Source: Cheiracanthium punctorium
Lineage: Eukaryota; Arthropoda; Arachnida; Araneae; Cheiracanthiidae
Length of the DNA stretch: 64,000 nucleotides
Assembly: GCA_038373885.1 (NCBI GenBank)
Contig: JAWZYV010006179.1
Coordinates: 124,001 to 188,000, forward strand
Reading direction: 5' to 3'
Program-made: the position numbers and the translations under genes
In this document: positions 1 through 12,939 of the stretch, in pieces
Numbering within the stretch: position 1 is the stretch's first letter
Layout: every line of letters begins with the position of its first letter
The notes under the pieces: model-generated
What the model was told of the DNA's origin: nothing
Database searches by the model: none
What the model saw: only the letters and a program-made list of their open reading frames with translations

Positions 1-2368
1 ATTTTTCGATAATTAAAGTTTTTGCATAGACTAATGGAAATCTCCAGACCCCCTACCACACCCCTTATAAAATATCCGTGAAGATAACCTACTTCAATGT
101 ATAACGGTTGTAGCTGGAGATAGTGAGGTTCACCATTTTTGTGATTTCACGCCAACTAAAACTACATTTCATTTGGTCATAATTGATAATTTCCTTAACA
201 ATTAAACTATGTTCATGCATTTTAATAAATTTTTTAAAAAAATGATAAATTTCTTGTTTGTATAAGGTATATCTTAGAGAAGGTTATATTCGTTTCCAAT
301 TCACTATCAAAAGTGTATGATATACGAAGCAGTTTTGGATGTAATACACATCATAATTTAAAACGTACGCGATATAATACAAGTGAAATGTTTACCAGCG
401 TTTTTATTAATTATACTTCGTTTTCATGAAAAGTAAAAACCATGAAAATTATCAAAATGGCTAATATCTCGATGATAAAAAAAAAATTGCCAAAACTCAA
501 CTGAACCTCAATAGTATGTATCAGAAATAAAGAGTTAGCAATAATAAAGAATTAGCAATTTTTTCTTATGCATTTTGAATCAACTCCATTAATTTTTGTA
601 GCGGAATATATATATATATATATATTCTTTATATATATATATATAAAGAAGGTTTTAGAGAGTTTTACTTCATTCAGTCCTGAGACGCAGTAAAATAAAT
701 AAATAAATAAATCAGGTGTACAAGAGAACTTCAACGTGAACAATTGCTGCTCACCTTAATGTGTTTCTGAAAAAAAGAAAAAGTTTGTCTGAATGTGTCT
801 TGGAGGCTTTCTGTGGGTTGAATTTGTTCAACAAACTTTAATTTGTAAATTGGAAGTTCAAATTACAGGTGCATTAACTTCAGGCGTAGCAGTCAGTCCT
901 ATTTTTTTAAAGTTCCTACCTTCATCAAAGTTTTATTTATATAGCCTAGTATTTTATTGGTTTGGTAGGTGAAGCCTTAAAATCTAAAGGAGCATTTAAC
1001 AACTGTTGAAGTAGCAGAACATTTTACTCTATTATTTATAGAGGAAGGAATTTTGAAAAAATAGGACCGACTGCGACGCCTGTAACTGCCAATATTTCAT
1101 TTATTTACATTTTATATACCTTTTTATAACTTCATTCATGATAGTGTAAGTCGTGCATATAGAGATTTTTTTATAGCATAATCAAGACTTATGTGGGGGA
1201 GTTTATTTATACTATAGAATTATGGTAACTTAAATTAAAAAAGTATTCAAAAATCTATCATGTTTTTGAATAATTATACATTAAAGCTATAAAAATTTAA
1301 TAAAAAAGTTCGAACGTAAACAGTTTTCTTCTGTAGTATTGTGCAATAGATAATCTTTTCCTAAGATTTTTTTGTTACCTTTCATTAAATATCAATATTA
1401 TAGTTTAAAGATATATATTTAAATTTTTTTTTGAAAAATCAAGTTTCCTTTTTTAAGATATTCTGTTCGAAATTTGTTCGAAGTACCCCTTTTCAATTGG
1501 AAACTATTCTCTGCAGGCAGAAAGAAAGTAAAACAGTCTCTTTACATTGTATTTTATATATAATTGCTATGTATTTCATATAGATTGCAAATGGGATCTT
1601 AAAAATGAAAGAAAGAAAAATGCTTCCGATGATTTTGCACTGGTTGATTTTGCGATAATACATTCATTTTCCTTTCTAACTCCCAGATTCTGGAGCCTAA
1701 ACCTTATTTTTTTTAATATCGATATTACAATTTATTCACAAGAAATGAGGAGGGGGGGGATAGCGTCTATTCCATGAAGTAGACTTTCTCTCGTTCTCAG
1801 AATTTTCCGTTTCGGGCAAGATTAATAATGTAATGTTTTCTTTCGAAAATGACAAAAAGAATATTACGAGTTTTGAAACTTGATGGAAAGAGAAAAAGAC
1901 AATCTTAATAACCAATTGTACGTAAGGGACTGAAATTCCTTTTATTATTATTACTATATGTGTTTTTGTATGCGGGCAATGCGACTGCATAATATGTCAA
2001 GTGTATAACAGACAGAATTATCAACTGATTTTACAATTATAAGAATTACAAGAAAAATCAATCAAATTTTAAAAATAACCGTTCAAAATTTCATTAGAAC
2101 TTTAATGTTGCATTGGGATAACTACACCAAGGATGTGACAGTTCTGGACTTTGAGATTTCACATTTGCTATAAATAATTTTCATGTGAAACAACGTAAAG
2201 TGCTTTATAGTTAAAACTTGTACACACGCAAGAAGAAATCTAAATGTGAACGATCGAACAATTTTAAGATTGGTGGTGAATAGGTTCATTATAGATTGGT
2301 GTCCAAAAATATAATACAGATTATGCATTATTAATACAGATATGAGATTTTTTGCCGAAAAAACTGAG
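1..2368. other. A+T-rich non-coding DNA
   Basis: I see no convincing exon or element with matched ends here. A short TA-repeat palindrome lies at about 606-645. The small open frames are low-complexity chance frames. Confidence 0.5.
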
Positions 2369-2374
2369 TTTATT
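2369..2374 (-). promoter_or_regulatory. Polyadenylation signal AATAAA (minus strand)
   Basis: A canonical AATAAA reads leftwards about 160 bases downstream of the stop codon of the exon at 2531-2743. The distance suits a short 3' UTR. AATAAA is frequent in A+T-rich DNA, so the assignment rests on its position behind a coding-like exon. Confidence 0.4.
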
Positions 2375-2530
2375 GCATGGAAATTTGGTATATTACTATT
2401 TAAATAGGATACGACATTACTGCTTCGTCTAACAAGAGATGTGAAAACAAGAGTCGCATTAAGCTCTCATTCTGTTAATGAATTTGTTGACTAACGATTG
2501 TGGCTATAATTCCCATTCTTTCAAAAGCGC

Positions 2531-2743
2531 CTATTTTAACGCCTGAAGGTTCCTTGGGGAGCGTTGTCGGCATTCTTTGGCTCTTTCTTGAATATTCCAC
2601 AACATCTGTATGGTACTGAGATCCAAAGACCTCACCTGCTGCACCAAGTGGTAAATGCCTTCTTCTTCCAGGTAATTGCCAGCTTTGACACTAATTTTGG
2701 ACACTGGTGTATTCGAAATTATCCTAGTTAGACCTACGAAATA
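2531..2743 (-). CDS. Candidate terminal exon of an unrecognised host gene (exon 1)
   Basis: The minus strand carries 70 sense codons and a TAG stop directly after a TTATTTTTCAG acceptor at 2744-2754. There is no start codon, so this must be a 3' exon. The frame uses codons of mixed G+C content, unlike the A+T-rich surroundings. It encodes a soluble, charged, largely helical tail: LEEEGIYHLVQQVRSLDLST sits in the middle and the chain ends in RNLQALK. No membrane segment or metal-binding pattern is visible, and I do not recognise the family. An AATAAA follows about 160 bases beyond the stop. One oddity is a strong donor-like CAG/GTGAGG inside the frame after LVQQ, so an alternative internal-exon reading is possible. 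The rest of the gene would lie to the right, but I could not find another exon with confidence. The coding call is inferred from splice signal, frame and composition. Confidence 0.55.
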   Translation of the reverse strand, partial: YFVGLTRIISNTPVSKISVKAGNYLEEEGIYHLVQQVRSLDLSTIQMLWNIQERAKECRQRSPRNLQALK

Positions 2744-2754
2744 CTGAAAAATAA

Positions 2755-4811
2755 TGCATGCTTTAAATATGAACCAGGGGGAAAGGAATCTACTATAATA
2801 ATAGTATTTTAAACTTCGGTCTTAATCGAGCAATATTCATACAATATAGAGATGTATGTAAATTTGGGGCAGTATTTTAAAAAAGACATTTGTGAATGTT
2901 GTGAAATCATTGTTCACTGTGACTATAGACGAAAAATAATCCACTTTTTTCTGTCAACTATCTTGCGATATTATCGACTCTGAAAGACTTATGAAAAACG
3001 TCTTAAGTGGACAGTTTACCCTGAATTTGGTCAAAAAATCAATTTTCTTTTTTAAATATTAAATGAAAGTCTGTTAAAATATGAAAGCTTTGACACCTCA
3101 ATTTTAATCTGACATCAAAAATACAACCAGATATTGAAACTTTTGTTTATACGTTCCGCACAATTTCATTGTCAAACAAACTCTTGCGATGGCTTTTTTC
3201 TACATGTTCATATTTTCTTCACTTTGATGTTTTAAAAATGCCAAGGATTTCATTTTTCTATTTAAGAGTTAATTTTTTGTACACGTTCTTTATTGTGTAT
3301 CTGATAAATCTGTGCATGGAATTAGCCATCATTAGCCAATTTTTTCGTTTTTCTTTTACAGAAATCAGATGTTACATTTTATTGCTTTGCACTATATATA
3401 TATATCAGTAGAAAAACTATATTTGACGTAATATTAGATGTATCAAAAAATCTCTGCACGTCTTCTGTAATATATATTTGAAAATATTTATAAAAAATTT
3501 TCACAAAATTCTTTATTTAAAAAAAAGTAGTGAGTTTTAAAAAATCAATTTCTTATTTTTTTTTTTTTAATTTTACTTAAATTTGCAGTTTAAAGAGATT
3601 TATTTTTCAAAATGTACTTTTAGTTGAACATTGAAATGCATTCAGTTCATCATTTGTACTATATTAAAAAAAAAATACTGATAAAGGTAAAGCGTCCCTT
3701 TTCAGGATTAAGGATCCAAAGGGATCCAAAATATAAGGATCCAAAGTCAAGAGAAGGTTTGAAAAAGATTATTACAGTACAATCGCGATAATCCGACATA
3801 TATGAGACCAGACAACCGCCATATTATCAAACCATTCAGACTATCCAGAGTATAAAAAATTTACAGATAAAATGCAGATTTATTTTTCAAGAAGAAAATA
3901 AGTCATAGATTTGTCTATGAAAAGTAATCCTTAATTGCTTCTTTGCTTTTCTTTATAAATTGTATTAAAAACACACTATTTAAAGCCATACGTGGCCAGC
4001 TTTGGTTCTAAGCAGCTTTAAAGCTACGAAGTAGCCACTATGGAAAACTCTCTAGAACGCTTAGAGGCTTGCGAGTTGGGCAGCCTGCTCCAGACCAGGT
4101 ATAGGAGAAGTTACCACCAGGGAAACAACAACCCTCAAAACCGTCGACGGAAACTCCAGGAAGGATGTATGCATCTATAAATGATACATTCCGACTTGTG
4201 GGCAAACAAATAAACAAGTGCCCAAGTGGTGTCGCGTGTTTTATTAATTCCCTTCATGAAGGCATTTTAATCTTATTAAGTTTTTGCCATAAAGCTATTT
4301 TAATTCAATCTGTGTTTAAAATCTTTATGCGCCACCTTGTCACACTGTTAAAAAAGTTGTTAACATCTCACCACAAAACGGTGCTGAATTCGCAGCAACC
4401 TTGCTTGAACCATGATTTCATGTTTAAACTGATCAGAAAGGATCCAGCTATTTCAGCTCCACTGCATGGTGAAACTTTGAACTAGTCCTGTTAACGGTGC
4501 ACATACGGCTGTTAAAACTTGTACTATTATTATTATTAATATTATTTTCGTGGTGCATATATTTGAAGCTTCATGGAAAAACCGCTTACACATAGATCTA
4601 AATAAGTTAACTTGAATTATAACCATCCAGTGCATTACAAATATTCGCATGCACATTATTCAAAATTTTATTATTATTTTACTTTTATTTTTAATGAGGA
4701 GCAAAATTTAAAGTCGACAACAAAAACGTTAAAGAAAAAAAAATATGTATTATGCGCATAAATTTCTGTCGAAAGTCGTACAGTTGTGTTATAGACAGTA
4801 AAAATATATTC
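2755..4811. other. Unassigned DNA upstream of exon 1
   Basis: If exon 1 is real, this is intron. A more G+C-rich patch at about 4000-4490 holds a 106-codon plus-strand frame (4165-4485) with no recognisable motif and no supporting splice context. I leave it unassigned. Confidence 0.35.
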
Positions 4812-5204
4812 TTTTACTTTCTTTCTTTCTTTTTTTTTGTGGAAAACCTATAAGGCTCATTGCTAAGGATAAGGAGGTTTTTCGGTCGGATGACTTTTAA
4901 GGAGTCCAATGGCGGATTATTGCAAGTTTGTCGGTTGGGGCGGTTAGTTAGATTAACATATACATCCATTTTATGGAAGTAAAATAGGATCTTTTACATT
5001 AATTTCTTTTTCTCGGGGGGGGGGGGGTCCGCTTTAATCCGCCTTTGAAGGAATCCTAACGTGCATTTACGTTACATCTGGAGAAAAGCGACAAAACTCC
5101 AAACCTCTAGATCGACTTTCGAGCGATAGGTCAGAGTTCTAGACCTTCACACTTCAGCCGTCTACCATTTCGAGTGTCTTATCTACTCGGCCATGGTGAG
5201 GTCC
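4812..5204 (-). mobile_element. tRNA-derived SINE, copy 1 (interrupted)
   Basis: Read on the minus strand from 5204, the head is tRNA-like: CCATGGCCGAGTAGATAAG fits a pol III A box of the Leu/Ser type. A degenerate B box, AGGTCTAGAACTC, follows about 50 bases on. An unrelated body comes next, and the element ends in an A-rich tail (T-rich on the plus strand, 4812-4837). The body is shared with copies at 26.3, 43.3, 43.8 and 54.3 kb. A 141-bp inverted-repeat element splits it at 4907-5047. This is a non-autonomous retroposon that would depend on a LINE partner, which is not in the window. Confidence 0.7.
4907..5047. mobile_element. hAT-like MITE inserted in the SINE
   Basis: The 141-bp insert starts CAATGGCGGATTA and ends TAATCCGCCTTTG, a 13-bp terminal inverted repeat with one mismatch. 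It is flanked by AAGGAGTC (4899-4906) and AAGGAATC (5048-5055), an 8-bp target duplication with one mismatch. Eight-base duplications are the hAT signature. SINE sequence resumes on both sides. A poly-G run lies inside and there is no coding sequence. Confidence 0.7.
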
Positions 5205-5466
5205 TAAATCTAGAAGTGATAATATCTATCCTTCCGTTTCATCGAGCAGATATGGTGAGCGTTCATGCAGGGATGGGGAGGTTGTGTAGTAGATTATGTC
5301 TGTTTTCATGTAGGGGCCGTAGAAGCGGAATTTTTCCATTGCGCTTTGACACAGTGAACATTGAATAGCCCAAAGAAATTCCCATCCAAAAATTTTAAAC
5401 TTGATTTTATTGCTGATCGGTAAATTCTTACACAGTCATTGGATGCTATTTTACCACCGCTTAGAT

Positions 5467-5930
5467 CATAGGTTCCCAAACTTTTTGGAACTGGCGCCCC
5501 CCTTTTCTAGTGAATATTTCAATACCGCCCCCCCTCCCACTCCAGAGAAATAAGAGCGTGCATAATTCATGGTGAAAACAAGTATTTTAAAAAAAAATTA
5601 CTAATAGATAGAATATTGTTGGAATTGAACCGCTACTGAATTTCTTCTTCATTTAAAAAAGAGGAATAAAAGTTTTAGAGAGGCATATTAGAGAGGTATC
5701 TCTTTCTCTCAACAGCGAAGTCTCACATCGAAATATGTGAATATTCGCACACGTGATAGAAATGAATTATCAGAGTGATTTTTAAGTCTTTTTAGACTAT
5801 ATTTGGTTAATCTTCCCACGCCCCTTCGTGCCATTTCAACGCCTCCTAATTTTCTCTGAGTCTTTTACAGTTCCCCTGAAAGCCTCAAACGCCCACAGGG
5901 GGGCGTTATCGCCCACGTTGGGAACCTATG
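5467..5930. mobile_element. Non-autonomous hAT-like element
   Basis: The ends are CATAGGTTCCCAA and its exact complement TTGGGAACCTATG. The flanks GCTTAGAT (5459-5466) and GCTTAAAT (5931-5938) form an 8-bp target duplication with one mismatch. The 464-bp interior is rich in CGCCCCCC-like runs near both ends and encodes no recognisable transposase. The small open frames across its right end and flank are chance. Confidence 0.75.
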
Positions 5931-6311
5931 GCTTAAATGTTCAACTGGAGCTAAAGTGGTCTCCTCCCGGAGCGAAACAATTAGACGCAGCCTACAAATT
6001 TGGTCATGCAACGCTAACAAAAAATACACCAACAAAGAAAAGTTGGAGCACACAAACGCAGCGGTTAAGAATGAATCGATGTATTAAGCTTACAAATCCA
6101 AACAATTAGGCGCAGAAATTTAAAAACGTTACCAAAACGTGTCGATGGACAATATCGCCAAGAGACATCTGGGTGAGAAAATGAAGGAGTTAACAATGAT
6201 TGACGGCCTCGCCTAAAGAGTTAGCAGCTGCAAAAAGAAATGCTTTCCAAGGCTTTGAATAAGAATCATCATATCTGCAGTCAGAAACCCAAAGAACCGA
6301 AATGCTTTGAG

Positions 6312-6501
6312 CAGAGACGTATCCAGAAAAATCATTTCGGAGGGGGTCGAAACGGTAAAATGGCAGAATTTGATACAAAATCACTATATCAGATAGACTA
6401 TATCATTATCATTTTTGTAAAAAAATAAATAAATAAATAAATAAATAAATTGAATTTCGGAAGGGGGGCGGACCCCCTAGACCCCCTTAAATACGTCCTT
6501 G
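6312..6501. mobile_element. Short hAT-like MITE, 'CGTATCCAG' type
   Basis: The left end is CAGAGACGTATCCAG and the right end reads, as complement, CAAGGACGTATTTAA. The flanks GCTTTGAG and AATTTGAG match at 6 of 8 positions, so this is a worn 8-bp target duplication. The interior carries a (TAAA)n run at 6425-6449 and G/C-rich stretches beside each end. A related, poorer copy lies at 38.5 kb. Confidence 0.55.
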
Positions 6502-6509
6502 AATTTGAG

Positions 6510-8637
6510 CGGATGTGTGTGTGGGGGAGGGCTGTATATAACATGCACCGTGTAAAATACAAAGCAGGTGTTATATACAAGAGCCGAAAAGACAATATAT
6601 GATGACGGCATCACTACGGCCTCGAGCCCTCATAGATGTTATTATGTTTATCATACAATCTCAGAAAAACCGATATTCCGCCCCCAACAAAATGTACTCA
6701 CTCATATGGGCGTCCATGGTATACATTAAATTAAAAAAAAAAAAAAAATGTGCGATTTTTTAGATACAAATTTAGCTTAATTGATCAAATATTTAATGGG
6801 ATACAAATTGAGACAAATTATAACTTTACATCGGAGCATAAAGGTTTCACGTGCTCAAAAAAATCACGCAAAAACCTTACATTTGCACGTTTAAAAAAAA
6901 TTCTTTTCATAAATTCTTGTCACAAATATCCTCAAAAGGAAAAGTATGCTCTTTAATTTAGTTTTTCCCTTTAAACTAAATCATAAAAAATATTATTCAT
7001 TCTAAAAATTAATTAAAATTTTTACTCCACACCTTTATTTTACTAGAAATTAATCTCCTTGTCTCTTTTTTAAACGGATAACATGATTGCTTGTTCCTGG
7101 GAGTTCCGCATTATTCGATTTTCTTCTCCTGTGGAGAAGAATGTCATGTAGTGCTGCCCTCTATCGATTAAATGTTTAACTGAAATATTCTGTGATGCAG
7201 TTACAGTAACATAAAACAAATATTGATTTTAAGAGAAATTTAGGGCACTTCCATTGAGATTCTGGAATACTTGATTTGGTTGATTTATTGTTGTCTATTT
7301 CTGGCTTAAACATGGCATGATAATTGTTAGAAAAAAAATTTATAAAGTATTAATGCGCCTAATTTGTGTGGGGTGTACAATAATATTTGTGAACATGTAA
7401 TTCTGAAAGTATTTCTATTTATGACAATTGACAAAGAAAGTAATTTATGATTATATATTTTTATTACTTACGGTCACATTAAAAAAAGTAGTCAGAAGGA
7501 AGTCTCTAAATTGAACCCAGCTTGGCGATATCGGAAATATTTGGCTAGAAATCGCTAAACCTTACTATTACTGCAGCATGTTATCACTTTCAAACAAAAT
7601 AAATTTAGATGAAGTGGGCCGAAATTATTTTTTATTTAATGCACGTACGGCTGCGGAAAAAAAGGCCCACTTGTACTTTTTTCGGCCGTATTTCGTCGTA
7701 TAGCAAAGTTACAGATACCAATCGTTTACGATTGACGTACACTTTAATTTGCTATGCATAAAAATTGCATAAGGGGACATCTACATATTAAAATTCGCAC
7801 CACTTTTTTTTTTGTGATAGCAACCCCTAGGTTTCATTTCATATTTCAAAAATTTAGCTTATTTTAACCCCGAATACCCGTTTTCAATAAATTTGAATTG
7901 AAAATGGGCTACCGAAATCCCCCTCCCCATATGTTAAAATATTTTTTCATACTTGAATTCATATCTCATATAATATTGATAATAAGAAGCTGATTTTTAT
8001 TCGTACTATTAGACCTAAACGACAGAAACATAATTTAATCTTATTATGATTTTTAATAAAATATTAATATGAATTATTAATTATTAATTTAATATTAAAA
8101 AATTATGAATAGCGACCCAGCCAAATTTCGATGGAAATAGATGCAGAAAGTTATATTACTGGCTGTGCGTTCAGTAGTTTAATTTATATTAAATAAAATA
8201 TGCTATTTTCATGAGTTAATGGACCTTATAAAAATTTTATTAAGTGACATTTTTTTCAAAATTGCTTAAATAAACGTAAATTAGATTTTTTTTGTGCAAA
8301 AACGCAGTAAAAATAGCGGTATTAAAAAATATCAAATTCTGAAGCAAATAAATTAGAGGTTTTTACAGTTTGATGGTGATTCTATAAAGCGTCTACAGTT
8401 GCGTACGCTACCATATTTCCCCAAATAAAATATTTTCCAGGTATAGAATTAGATGCAGTAGATGTAGTCTTCTAATACAACGTCCTATTTCTGAAGAACT
8501 AACGTCCTCACCCTTCCAGCCATGAATTTGATCTTTTTTTGATATTGGAAACATTAGGTCTTTGGACTTCCCCATACTTTATCAAACATTCAAAAAACAT
8601 TCAAAATCACACAAAAAAGAATCAAATGAATCGAAAC
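6510..8637. other. Unassigned A+T-rich DNA
   Basis: I found no exon or element with matched termini. A loose inverted pair around a GGGCC motif sits at about 7615-7690. Confidence 0.4.
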
Positions 8638-8805
8638 CAGGTCGCGTCCGCCGACCTAACCGTTCGGAGTTTTCTCTGAAACTTAGAGCAAATACAGGTT
8701 GGGACTCCTTAGGAGGACCCCTTAAGAAGACCCCCACGGAGACCCGCAGGCCTATATCCCTCGTGTAGATAATTGGCCTTAATCCCACAACAACAATCCC
8801 AAAAC
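8638..8805 (+). mobile_element. 5'-truncated SINE, copy 2
   Basis: The stretch matches the body of the SINE at 54.2-54.5 kb read in the opposite direction; shared words include AACCGTTCGGAGTTTTC and GGACCC near GACCCCCACGGA. It ends in a short ACA repeat, as that copy ends in (CAA)n. The tRNA-like head is missing, as expected for incomplete reverse transcription. The open frames on both strands here belong to the repeat. Confidence 0.55.
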
Positions 8806-11800
8806 AGAAAAAAATTCTTAAAAATAGAAAATTTAGCGGGATGTGTCACTTTTCGAAAATTTTTGCTGTGCAATTCCTTGTTGAAGAATTTTTTCCGAAA
8901 GTTTTAAAAAAGACACCATTGTTTCATTGATTACGGTGGGTGGTGCAGCTTAGAACAATCAGCCTGAATTTTTTCGAGGCCATGGTGCAAATAGCTTGGT
9001 TTAATATGTGTACTTAGACCGTGAGAAAGATTTTATTTCTTCGAACTACACCCTTAACTATTGAAAAGGTTATCGATTCTACTTTTAGATAATACCAAAT
9101 TTGGTAGTGGATGTCTCAAAGCCAAAGATTTATTTCTAGGGTTGCACTAACATGATTGCCTTACACTCACTTCCTATCTAGAAGTTGAAAACGTTTATAT
9201 GGGAGCGCACCTAATTGACACTGTTGTCAGGTTTTATAATATAGTCATTGGTTCATTCTTCACGTTGCCGTCTGCTATGTTCTTTTTCTATTGACTTCAT
9301 TGGATGTAATGTTGCATGGTAGCAGCAACAATATTCGTAAATATTTAACCTTATTTTAAAATAAAAGGTTTTATTCATTTCCGTTTTGTTTGAGTGTTGT
9401 GAACCCCGTGTTATTGTATTTAGTCAAGCGATTTTGAGTCTTATGAGGTACGTAAATTACTGCCCGACTGAACCTTCAGTTTAAGCACTGTAAACTTCGT
9501 TGTACTGATATACCAGGATTTTTAATTCAAATTATAAGCATTTTCCTTGAAATAATATACGTAGAGTTGGCCAATTCGTTTATGGATTTTTTTCTATTTT
9601 TACTTTCTTTTTCTTTAATGTAACGTCCTTTCGTTTGATAAATATTGGGAAGTTTGTAATTACTGTATAGAAATGAAAATATGGAAAATTTGATGGAAAC
9701 AATTGTGTCTGGGTAGACTGAAAAATTTAGCTATAACTTGACTTTTATATATAGCTTTTGTTACAAAATTAAGTTTAAAAAGCATTTATATGTTCCATTC
9801 TCTCTTTTATAAATAAATCCGGAAATTGCTTTCCTGTAAATAAAACAAAGTTCCTGTTTTCTTATTTAGTATGAACGCAATCTGCATCTCTTTGAGAAAT
9901 AGAGCTCATTTAAAACTTATCTTAAGATATATTTATGCAAATTGAGAAAGGGGAAAATCTAACGCTAATTTTGTTTAATAAGATAGTAAAAATAGCAAAA
10001 CTTTCTCGGATTCTGCATCAAGTAACACTGAAATAGGAACTGCAAAGGAAAAAAAAAAGGTGCTTTTTTAAATAAATAAGGAACATTTTGCTATACATAG
10101 TTTTAAAACTAGGAAATTTATTCAGAGGAAGTTGCTATATAACAATTTAATAAGAAAATGTAAATAAATAAATAAACTATGAATCCCTATCGATCTGTTT
10201 TGAAATTGAAATTTGTGTAAATTAAATTATTTATGTCTAGTGAAAATTCAGTTACGTCTTTCAAAACTTCGTTGCAGTATCTTATTTTTCCAATCGATAA
10301 ATTTAATAGTATTTTTATTGATGTTAAAAATCCTTCAGAGAGTTCTGTGTTCGAAAAATGAAGATTTTTGCATAATAAATTACTAAAAGGAAGCTATGTT
10401 TTCGAGAAGAATAGAATAGAACATACATTGCTGCTGATTCTTGTCAGATAATGTTAATATTATATATTATATAAATAAGATGATGTTAATTGTTACTAAA
10501 ATGATGTTAATTACATATCTTAAAATATCAGTAATACTTGCACAATGAGATTTTTCAATTGCTTAATTATCAACTGGCTGCATTTTTTCGCACAATTGAT
10601 ATACTATACATATACATGTTTTCAAATTCATAATTTAAATACATTTACAGCTATGATGAAAATTGGTGCAAATTTTTATATCTACTCAAAATAATGCATA
10701 GTTTATAATTATAATAATCATTATTGTAACATTATATATATATATATATATGCATTACCTTTTCATTTATAAATGTAATCTAATTATTGTTACAACATAT
10801 AATTTTGAACAAAAAAAAAACAATAAAAAGAAACTGTGTTTACGAGATGAAATAAGTAAAACAACCGCAGAAGAGTGAGGACAGAAAAAGTAAGCAAAAG
10901 CAGAAGGGAAGACGGAGTTGCCAGTCAGAAGAAGAGAAAAGCAAGAAACTAGGGAGAACAGAAAAAGGAATAAAAAACAAACAAACTAGGAACAGGAAGG
11001 AAGAAATTAGCAAAAAAAAGGAAGTAGATAAAAATAAATTATATATAAAATATTAAATAAATAGATGAAAAAACTACAAAACTTAAACAGTAGAAAACGG
11101 AGAAAACACTTATTTTAATGTAAACAGGGCAACATTTAAAAATAATCTCTAGCATTAGTTAAAATTATTTTCGAAAGTTCTTTAGTTTTTTGGTAATTAT
11201 ATTTCATCAAAAAAAGAGCTATGAATCTTAAATGTATTAAATTTTAAAAAAAATAGATTTTAAAAAAATACAATGCATACAGAGCTTTTACTGTAAGTTG
11301 CTCTAATTAATTTTGGTAATTAAATATGTAAATGCCATTCTAATTTTTTCTTATAATTGAATTTTAAAAATATTTTTAAGTATTTCTATGATGCTCTTTT
11401 AATCCCGAATGTTTGCATTAAGGGGTCAACAGAGGCATTACAAGCATTTAAAATATTCTCATTCCATATGAACCATATTCTTAAGTAGCTCAACAACAAT
11501 AAATAGAGTAAAATAATCTAAATCTACATTTTTTGCACTAGCAAAAAATGTAAAATATCATATCATTTTTCAATTTTCTAAAAAAACCCTAATGAATTAT
11601 TTACTTAAATTAAATGATCCATGAATGATGCATCGATATTTCACCTCATGAGATTATCATTATAATTCAGAGTGGCAACTTTTGATTAATGCGCCCACTT
11701 CCTGAATGGCATACATGAAATACGTACGCGCACACACACACACAAACACCACAGATTAAATAAGAAGGAAAAAAAAAAGCTCCCAATTTCGAACTTCTAT

Positions 11801-12935
11801 CGCATTTCCAAGTATAAATCTCGTTCTTTCATCTCCAGAATTATTTAAAGAAAAAGAGAAAGGGTTTCAAACTTGTGAAGAAAAATTGATACGTTTCAAG
11901 GCGTAATATATCTGAAAGCGCATGAGATATAAGGTTTTGTTCTTTCTTCCGACAAACTGGAAATATACTTTTCAAATTGATCATAAATAATATGCTTCCG
12001 AGAAAAAAAAAAAAAAAAAAAAAGAAAAGACTGAGGGAAAGGAAATAATATCTTTTCGCTGCGCAGTATACATAATAACTCTCTTAAGTTTTTAAAAGAA
12101 AAGTTTCCAGAATATGAAACAAGCTTGATTCTTCACGCTGCATCGAATCAAATTTTTGCAAGATTTATTTCTCCGAGGTGGATAAGAATATAAAAGCGCA
12201 CTTCCTTCTCACACGAATATCGGGAGAAGTATGAGAAGAAGAAAAAAGGGATTTTGGCAATTGGTTAGTTACAAACTAAAACAATTCAAATGGGGATTTT
12301 GGGGAAAAAAATCCTCCATTTGAAAATAAATTTGAAGTTTATTGTTTTTTAAAGCTCTCAAACGGAAAAGCTGTAATCTTAGTGGATAGTGCATATTTAA
12401 CTGCAGGATAATAGATTTCAATACAATGGCAAGCGGTGTACTTGTAGATTTGTAAACTACAGTGACCGGAGATATTGGTCATTCCATAACGGGGACACCT
12501 TGTCGGCAGACCAACGTTCCTTCTTGTGAATGTTGTCCTAAATTTTAACAAATTACAGATGAAAGACCTATAACACCAGGATCGGCACACACAAGGTACA
12601 GTTTAAGCATGGTAGGTCATTGGAACCACGGCATATTTTACGAGCACTAGCTCACTTTAGCGTACACGGTCCACAGCAGACTCGGTCGGTACAGTAGTTC
12701 ACCGTCCCAAGCACTGGTCAGGCCGGTTCTACTTCACTTTCGGTGTTCTAATGAGAACAGAGTTTAATCGACCGATCTGCTGCGGGACAAATTTTAAAAC
12801 TTATTTTAGGAAATATCAATGAAAAATGGAATTTTAAAATTTACCGTGGACACCAACACAAATACACTGTCGAACTTCGTACTTTTGAATTTTTGTGAAA
12901 ATTGTATTTAAAATAGGTACTGACGCTAGACATAA
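8806..12935. other. Unassigned DNA with a polypurine tract
   Basis: I see no gene. About 10800-11110 is strikingly purine-rich on the plus strand (GAAG, AGAA and AAAAG words). A CA repeat lies near 11732-11746 and a poly-A run near 12004-12022. A hairpin is centred at about 12305, with TCAAATGG against CCATTTGA arms. Around 12600-12790 the G+C content rises with no recognisable content. Confidence 0.4.
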
Positions 12936-12939
12936 AAAA

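Noticed and set aside
4165..4485. 106-codon plus-strand frame
   Set aside because: No motif, no splice context and no coding-like composition. A frame of this length is expected by chance in 64 kb.
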